The position numbers and the translations under genes were made by a program. The notes below the pieces were generated by a model. It did not search any database. It had not been told where the DNA came from and was given only the letters and a program-made list of their open reading frames with translations. This document shows positions 58,922 to 64,000 of a DNA stretch of 64,000 nt, piece after piece. Source of the DNA: Flavobacterium hydatis (lineage in GTDB: Bacteria > Bacteroidota > Bacteroidia > Flavobacteriales > Flavobacteriaceae); NCBI RefSeq assembly GCF_000737695.1, contig NZ_JPRM01000010.1, forward strand, positions 96,320 to 160,319. Direction: 5' to 3'. Position 1 is the stretch's first letter. Each line of letters opens with the position of its first letter.

Positions 58922-59797
58922 ATGACAAACGAACAAAAAGCTATAAAAGCTACATACTTTAGTATAGTTGGAAACACCTGCTTAGCCGTTATAAAAGGCT
59001 TGGCAGGTTTTTTTGGCAATTCTTATGCCCTTATTGCAGACGCGATAGAGTCGACTACAGATATATTTTCGTCTTGTTTGGTCTTATTTGGGATTAAATA
59101 TTCTAACAAACCAGCAGATGAAAATCATCCTTACGGACATGGTCGTGCAGAACCTTTAATCACATTTTTAGTTGTTGGTTTTTTAATTACTTCAGCAACA
59201 ATTATTGGCTACGAAAGTATTGCCAATATACAAACCCCGCACGATTTACCAAAATCATGGACTTTGTACGTATTGGGTGCAATTATAGTCTGGAAAGAAT
59301 ATTCGTTTAGACTAGTAATGAAACGTAGCAAACAAACTAATAGTTCATCATTGGCAGCAGATGCTTGGCATCATCGTAGTGACGCTATTACATCGGTAGC
59401 AGCATTTGTCGGAATTTCGATTGCACTAATTATGGGTAAAGGTTATGAATCTGCGGATGATTGGGCGGCACTTTTTGCAGCTTTCTTTATCTTATATAAC
59501 AGTTATAAAATTTTCAGACCTGCGCTTGGCGAAATAATGGATGAGAATTTGAATGATGATTTAGTCGAAGAAATAAGAATAAAATCGTTAACCGTAGTAG
59601 GTATTCTAGGAACCGAGAAATGTTTTATCCGTAAGGCAGGAATGAAATATCATGTAGATCTACACGCTATCGTATCGGCTAAAATTTCGGTAAAAGAGGG
59701 ACATGAATTATCACATAGATTACAAGATACACTAAAAGAAAAAATACCTCAATTAGGTAATGTTTTGATTCATATTGAACCAGATGATTATCAATAG
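58922..59797 (+). CDS. Cation diffusion facilitator transporter
   Basis: A 291-residue CDF protein with about six spans. IADAIESTTD (D40 to D47) in the second span and HHRSD (H150 to D154) in the fifth are the metal-binding residues. A cytoplasmic C-terminal domain from about 205 ends IHIEPDD. It exports zinc, iron or a similar divalent ion. It follows murA by 9 bp. Confidence 0.92.
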   Translation: MTNEQKAIKATYFSIVGNTCLAVIKGLAGFFGNSYALIADAIESTTDIFSSCLVLFGIKYSNKPADENHPYGHGRAEPLITFLVVGFLITSATIIGYESIANIQTPHDLPKSWTLYVLGAIIVWKEYSFRLVMKRSKQTNSSSLAADAWHHRSDAITSVAAFVGISIALIMGKGYESADDWAALFAAFFILYNSYKIFRPALGEIMDENLNDDLVEEIRIKSLTVVGILGTEKCFIRKAGMKYHVDLHAIVSAKISVKEGHELSHRLQDTLKEKIPQLGNVLIHIEPDDYQ

Positions 59798-59837
59798 AAA
59801 GAGGTTCAAAGGTTCTTTTAAAGGTTCAAAGAGACAA

Positions 59838-60025
59838 AGGTTCTGAGGTGCTAAGGTTTCTTTGTAAAAGTTTAAACTTTGACAAAGATATAAGGAAGAC
59901 AAAAAAAAGAAATCCGTTTATTCTTTTATGGAGTAAACGGATTTCTTTTTTTAAGGTTCAAAGAGGTAAAAGTTCTGAGGTGCTAAGGTTTCTTTGTCAA
60001 AGTTTTTAACTTTGATAAAGATTTA
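59838..60025. repeat. Two palindromic repeats in tandem, TTTGTCAAAG family copies 2 and 3
   Basis: GGTTCTGAGGTGCTAAGGTT followed by a CTTTG...CAAAG palindrome occurs at 59838-59887 and again at about 59970-60020, with the CDF terminator between. Both resemble the copy at 54-86. The remainder of the gap to 60152 has no gene. Confidence 0.65.
59902..59952. terminator. Terminator of the CDF transporter gene
   Basis: A near-perfect 19-bp stem (AAAAAAAGAAATCCGTTTA at 59902-59920 with 59934-59952) with a 13-nt loop and terminal T-run. Confidence 0.85.
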
Positions 60026-60152
60026 TCTGCAAAACTCAACTTATATGTTTTTTACAGAAGTGAAAAAAATCAGAATTTAGTTTATCAAAATCTGCCGAAT
60101 CTACTTTGTTATGCGAAATCTGCGTGAAATATTTATGTGAATATCTCCTAAA

Positions 60153-62642
60153 TTACTCTAGGATATTAAGAAACTTCAATCCAAAAACTACTCCGTTTTG
60201 TTGTATTCCGCTTTGGTAAGAGTGAACATAATCTACACGAAACATTCTGAATTTCCCGAAACCAAGATTGTCTAATCCAACAGTAAATTCAGAATACGGT
60301 TTAGTATTTGGAATTTCAAGAGAATGAAATCCGATGTTTAAAGTCGATTTTAATTTATTCAATAAAGGAATTTTGTTCATAATATATCCATTATCATTAT
60401 GTTCCATATGAACTTCAAAATAACTATCGTTTGTACTATTCGTATAATAAGGTAAAAGATTAAATACATTCAGATATCTATCTGCTTGACCTATATGAGT
60501 TTGGTTTCCGTTAAAATGTTTGTAATCCATAAACGCGATATTCTCAGCATTAAAAAACTTACCCGCTTTTATATTTATACCCAAAAGACCTTTATTTCCT
60601 AAAGTTAAATCATATCGTACAGCAGCACTTAAAAGATCAAATTCATATTTTTTCTCGCTGGCAGCTAAACTTTTTTCATAACCTAAAAATAAGGTTGGGT
60701 ATTTCTCATTCTTGATATTATACTTTCCGTCTGGTCTGGAAATATATTTGTTCCCAAAATTAATTCTAGTGTTTAAATTGGCTTTAATCAAATGATGTTT
60801 CTCAAAAGGAGAATTTATAAAGTCATTTGGCGCAAGCGGATTGTTAGAAGAGTATAAATCATCTTTATTAAAGAAAGAGTAATCAGTAGTATTAAAAAGA
60901 GGTTTGCGTTGCTCGTAAGCTACTTTTGCACCAATACTAATGCCATTAGCTACATTTTGAGAATAGGCTAGTTGAGCATATTCCAGATTGTATACTTTCA
61001 TATAGTTATCCTTAAAAAATAAAGAACTCACAGAGTTGATAAATTTACTTATAGGTTCACTATTATTAAACTGGTTTACTTTAGTTCCTCCAGAAGCAAG
61101 GATTGTTGCATAATTTTGATGATTAAAAGTATGCTTAAATTCACCCGTAACACGTAAGCGCTCATCGGAAAAACCATAATTTATTGCAGTACTTATAGCA
61201 GTTTCTTTGCCTTTTTCCTCATTCCAATTTTTATAAGAAAAACCAGTTCCAATATTAAAACCTTGCACAGTATTAAAACTAAGCGCACTCAAGTCTAATA
61301 AACCGTTGTATTGAAACGAGTATTTTTTAAAAGTATTCTTGTGTTCGTGACCGAGTAATATGTCGGAAAAACTAAACTTGTTATTTTTGGCATCAATAGA
61401 ATCCGTGTATTTTCTCGATGTTCGAATAGTTTGTAAACTATCTTTCTTAATGTAATCGCTACTTTCTTCAATTGTTAACGGAATCGGACGGATAGAATTC
61501 CAATAAGAATCATCTTTTTTATTCGCATTAGCTTCAAAACTTACGATTTCGTTTGTAAAAGTTTTCTTTTCAAAAGAATCCGGAAACTCATAATTGGTAT
61601 ATACATAATTAAACTTTCCTGTAAATTGTACGCCAAAAGCCCCTGCTGTAAAAGATAGGCTTTGAGCATTTTTTGCCCACAATTTGTTTTTAGGGTTATA
61701 ACTAAAACTTTGTTTAAGGTTCATTATTTGTGTAAGCTCATTTTTCATTCGGTATCCTTTTATATCCAGATCAATGGCATAAATGGCAAAACTATCATCG
61801 ATAATATAAATGTATCCTTCAAAAACGGGTTCTTTATCACGTTTCGGGATAACTTTTATTTTATAGATTTGCTGGTTGTTATCATCAAAAAAAGTTCCCT
61901 CGAGTTTGTATTTGTAATAATTAAAAGCATTATCCGCGATAGGCGAAATCATCCTTACGTTGAATTTTAATGTGTTATTGTAAAAATCATAAGTAGACAA
62001 ACTTGCTGTATTATAGCTATAACCTTTATTGTTGCCAGAGATTTTTGAGGCTATGATTTTCTCTTTAAGATTATCAGGTTTCTCAAAAGTAATTTTAGAA
62101 ATAGTTTCAGATAGATACAAAACCCCTGTTCCTGTAGAATCTAGATTAGAAGCCATTTCATCTCCAATATCTATCTTCATTCCCATAATCTTTTTAGGAA
62201 GGTCTTTGATTTTAAATAACCCTTTAGAATAAAAGTCAGCGGTATATCGACCTGTTTTTTCAGAGTTGTCCTTTTTATTAGCAATAGCACTTTTTATAAT
62301 GTCATTGGCAGGATTGTCCTTTGGGTTAATTATTACCTCGTTAAGAGTGAAATTTTCTTCAACGAGTTTTACATCGAGCGTATAAGCAGATGCAGAAGAT
62401 GGTACGGTTAGTTTTTGGGCTTTAAACCCTAGAAACTGAAATATGATTTTGTTCTTTCCAATCTCCTTTACATTGAGTTGGTATTTTCCTTGTTCGTTAG
62501 ATGTGGTACTATTATAAGTGTTCTCTTCGAAGACAGAAACAAATGGTAAAGGATTTCCTTTTTCATCAGAAATTGTTCCTTTAATCTGTGCGTAATTTGA
62601 AAATGAAAGTAATAAAAAGGCAAATAAAATAGAGTTTTTCAT
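60153..62642 (-). CDS. DUF5686 outer-membrane protein with CarboxypepD_reg-like domain
   Basis: An 829-residue protein. Signal peptide 1-18, then a CarboxypepD_reg-like beta-sandwich (about 19-100, IKGTISDEKGNPLPFVSVF), followed by a DUF5686 region with many amphipathic strands to the end (DYVHSYQSGIQQNGVVFGLKFLNI). It is likely an outer-membrane beta-barrel. Its function is unknown. Confidence 0.88.
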   Translation of the reverse strand: MKNSILFAFLLLSFSNYAQIKGTISDEKGNPLPFVSVFEENTYNSTTSNEQGKYQLNVKEIGKNKIIFQFLGFKAQKLTVPSSASAYTLDVKLVEENFTLNEVIINPKDNPANDIIKSAIANKKDNSEKTGRYTADFYSKGLFKIKDLPKKIMGMKIDIGDEMASNLDSTGTGVLYLSETISKITFEKPDNLKEKIIASKISGNNKGYSYNTASLSTYDFYNNTLKFNVRMISPIADNAFNYYKYKLEGTFFDDNNQQIYKIKVIPKRDKEPVFEGYIYIIDDSFAIYAIDLDIKGYRMKNELTQIMNLKQSFSYNPKNKLWAKNAQSLSFTAGAFGVQFTGKFNYVYTNYEFPDSFEKKTFTNEIVSFEANANKKDDSYWNSIRPIPLTIEESSDYIKKDSLQTIRTSRKYTDSIDAKNNKFSFSDILLGHEHKNTFKKYSFQYNGLLDLSALSFNTVQGFNIGTGFSYKNWNEEKGKETAISTAINYGFSDERLRVTGEFKHTFNHQNYATILASGGTKVNQFNNSEPISKFINSVSSLFFKDNYMKVYNLEYAQLAYSQNVANGISIGAKVAYEQRKPLFNTTDYSFFNKDDLYSSNNPLAPNDFINSPFEKHHLIKANLNTRINFGNKYISRPDGKYNIKNEKYPTLFLGYEKSLAASEKKYEFDLLSAAVRYDLTLGNKGLLGINIKAGKFFNAENIAFMDYKHFNGNQTHIGQADRYLNVFNLLPYYTNSTNDSYFEVHMEHNDNGYIMNKIPLLNKLKSTLNIGFHSLEIPNTKPYSEFTVGLDNLGFGKFRMFRVDYVHSYQSGIQQNGVVFGLKFLNILE

Positions 62643-62724
62643 ATAGGTACATTTCTATTTCAAAAATAAAAGAAGTTAGAAATGAACCTATTAAAACTAT
62701 GTTAAATGATTTATAGCGCTTTAA

Positions 62725-63138
62725 CTATAAAAAAGAGCGTATGGCAAGTTCGTAGCTTTTTAATCCAAAACCAAGAATAACACCTTTGGCATTTCCCGAA
62801 ATGTACGATTGGTGGCGGAAGCTTTCTCGGCCATAAGTATTAGAGATATGTACCTCGATTACTGGAGTTGTAACCGCTTTTATAGCATCGCCAATACCTA
62901 TAGAAGTATGTGTATACGCACCTGCATTTAAAATAATACCATCATAATTAAAACCAAATTCTTGTATTTTACCAATCAGTTCACCCTCGATATTACTTTG
63001 GTAATAGCTTAGTTCTATATTTGGGAAAGAAGTTTGTAGTGTTGCAAAGTAATCTTCAAAAGTTTGTGATCCGTAAACTTCAGGTTCTCTTTTTCCTAAA
63101 AGATTTAAATTCGGTCCGTTTATAATGATAATTTTCAT
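62725..63138 (-). CDS. aroQ: 3-dehydroquinate dehydratase, type II
   Basis: A 137-residue enzyme with GPNLNLLGKREPEVYG at the start (catalytic Arg and Tyr), NAGAYTHTSIGIGDAI, EVHISNTYGRESFRHQS and the C-terminal GFGLKSYELA. It dehydrates 3-dehydroquinate in the shikimate pathway. Length is somewhat short of 145 but complete. Confidence 0.95.
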   Translation of the reverse strand: MKIIIINGPNLNLLGKREPEVYGSQTFEDYFATLQTSFPNIELSYYQSNIEGELIGKIQEFGFNYDGIILNAGAYTHTSIGIGDAIKAVTTPVIEVHISNTYGRESFRHQSYISGNAKGVILGFGLKSYELAIRSFL

Positions 63139-63161
63139 AATTCTAATTTGTGTAAAAATAA

Positions 63162-63192
63162 AAAAACCGTTCCAATAAATAGAACGGTTTTT
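63162..63192. terminator. Terminator between barrel protein and aroQ
   Basis: AAAAACCGTTC (63162-63172) pairs with GAACGGTTTTT (63182-63192) over a 9-nt loop, placed after the barrel-protein stop. Confidence 0.85.
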
Positions 63193-63212
63193 ATAAAAGT
63201 ATGTGAAATTTG

Positions 63213-63773
63213 TTAGAACATGAATCCAGCAGAAAGTTGGAATACAGAGTTTTTAACATCAGCATTTTTTGAAGCTTCAGTTAATCCTAATCCGTAACGA
63301 CCTTGAACAAATATATTTTCAGTAAGTTTAAATCCTAAACCTGCATTAAGACCGAATTCAAAAGTTTCACCATTTTTTACATCAAAATCATTTTTCTCGC
63401 TTAATAAGAATGATGCTTGAGGACCTAATTCTAAACTAAATGATTTAGTAAGGTAAAATTTAGCCATTATAGGAATAGATAAATATCCTAATTCATTTTT
63501 AAATTCACCAAAGGCATTTTTATAAGTAGCTCCTTGAGTAGAGTATAAAAGCTCAGGTTGGATAGAGAATTTTTCAAGTAATTTAATTTCTGCTACTACA
63601 CCCGCATGATAGCTAGTAATACCTTCTTTGTCTACTGAAATTCCGTCAAAAGCACCATCTCCAGTTTGATTTGCAAAGTTAACCCCTGCCTTTACACCAA
63701 AACGTAATAATTGTGCTTGCATTGTTGCTGATGTTGCTATGAACAGTACAGCTACTAAAATTATTCTTTTCAT
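63213..63773 (-). CDS. Outer-membrane beta-barrel (porin-like) protein
   Basis: A 186-residue exported protein with a signal peptide (1-20) and eight amphipathic strands (LRFGVKAGVNFANQTG, then LSIQ/FSLELGPQASFLLS, ending VFQLSAGFMF with C-terminal Phe). It matches the OmpA/PorT-like beta-barrel family of Bacteroidota. No sign of a partner gene. Confidence 0.85.
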   Translation of the reverse strand: MKRIILVAVLFIATSATMQAQLLRFGVKAGVNFANQTGDGAFDGISVDKEGITSYHAGVVAEIKLLEKFSIQPELLYSTQGATYKNAFGEFKNELGYLSIPIMAKFYLTKSFSLELGPQASFLLSEKNDFDVKNGETFEFGLNAGLGFKLTENIFVQGRYGLGLTEASKNADVKNSVFQLSAGFMF

Positions 63774-64000
63774 AAAAATTCTTTTTAAAAGTTTGATTGA
63801 TTTTTCTGTATGTTAAAACTCTTATAATTTGCAAATATTGTTTAAATAATAGTAAGATTCCAATTTTTAATATTAAATAATTGCTTGCAAATGTCTTTGT
63901 TCGTTAGCAAAAATAGATGCTATTGGCTGGTAATCAATTATACTTATAAAAAATAGTTTTATAGAATTTACATACTATTTTTTATTTAATAGTATTTTAT
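63774..64000. other. Non-coding end of the window
   Basis: The last 227 bp are AT-rich, upstream of the barrel-protein start. A near-consensus AATATTTG lies on the minus strand around 63833-63840. No gene is seen before the window ends. Confidence 0.4.

Overview
The window is low-GC chromosomal DNA from a member of the Bacteroidota, most likely Flavobacterium. The evidence is TTG-N19-TAnnTTTG promoters, A-rich leaders without Shine-Dalgarno sites, a secreted protease ending in a type IX secretion sorting domain, DUF4290 and DUF5686 proteins, and housekeeping genes (HU, fmt, recQ, murA, aroQ) of flavobacterial type. Positions 1-22915 and 47398-64000 are host chromosome. Positions 22916-47397 are one integrated element.

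The left host region is almost entirely on the minus strand. It holds small accessory genes: esterases, GNAT acetyltransferases, a LysE-type exporter, MepB, a DinB-fold protein, two AraC-type regulators, a pentapeptide-repeat protein and lipoproteins. These are followed by a dipeptidyl-peptidase-IV-type S9 peptidase, a 1222-residue secreted M43 metalloprotease with three PKD/jelly-roll repeats, and a bestrophin. The right host region holds a START-like protein, a class IV aminotransferase, a YqgE/AlgH protein, HU, Fmt, RecQ, a small ATPase, a surface lipase, an esterase, DUF493, DUF4290, MurA (with Asp in place of the catalytic Cys), a cation diffusion transporter, a DUF5686 protein, AroQ and an outer-membrane barrel protein.

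The element is 24.4 kb and sits in the 3' half of a CAT-anticodon tRNA gene, flanked by a 49-bp direct repeat. The tyrosine integrase lies next to the intact tRNA. From left to right it carries: a minus-strand cargo arm with a HEPN / unknown / SecB-like chaperone operon, a PemK/MazF-type toxin operon with a perfect 25-bp inverted repeat upstream, a YodC-like protein and an XRE repressor; a control region with two operator copies over a rightward promoter; a rightward early operon with a wHTH replication-type protein and many small proteins; a metallopeptidase/lipoprotein pair; and a 12-kb late operon.

The late operon encodes a transglutaminase-like membrane protein, a run of small single-span membrane proteins, a compact beta-rich capsid candidate, a lysis cassette (GH19 endolysin, holin-like protein, u-spanin), an ArdC-zincin-ATPase fusion and a basic DNA-binding protein. 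No terminase, portal or tail gene is recognisable. The simplest reading is a temperate, tailless, probably membrane-containing virus.

Two unusual DNA-level features belong to the element. One is a family of four 60-bp hairpin repeats placed mostly just after stop codons. The other is recurrent TTGCAA words phased at about 11 bp, densest in a possible control region at 33755-33832.
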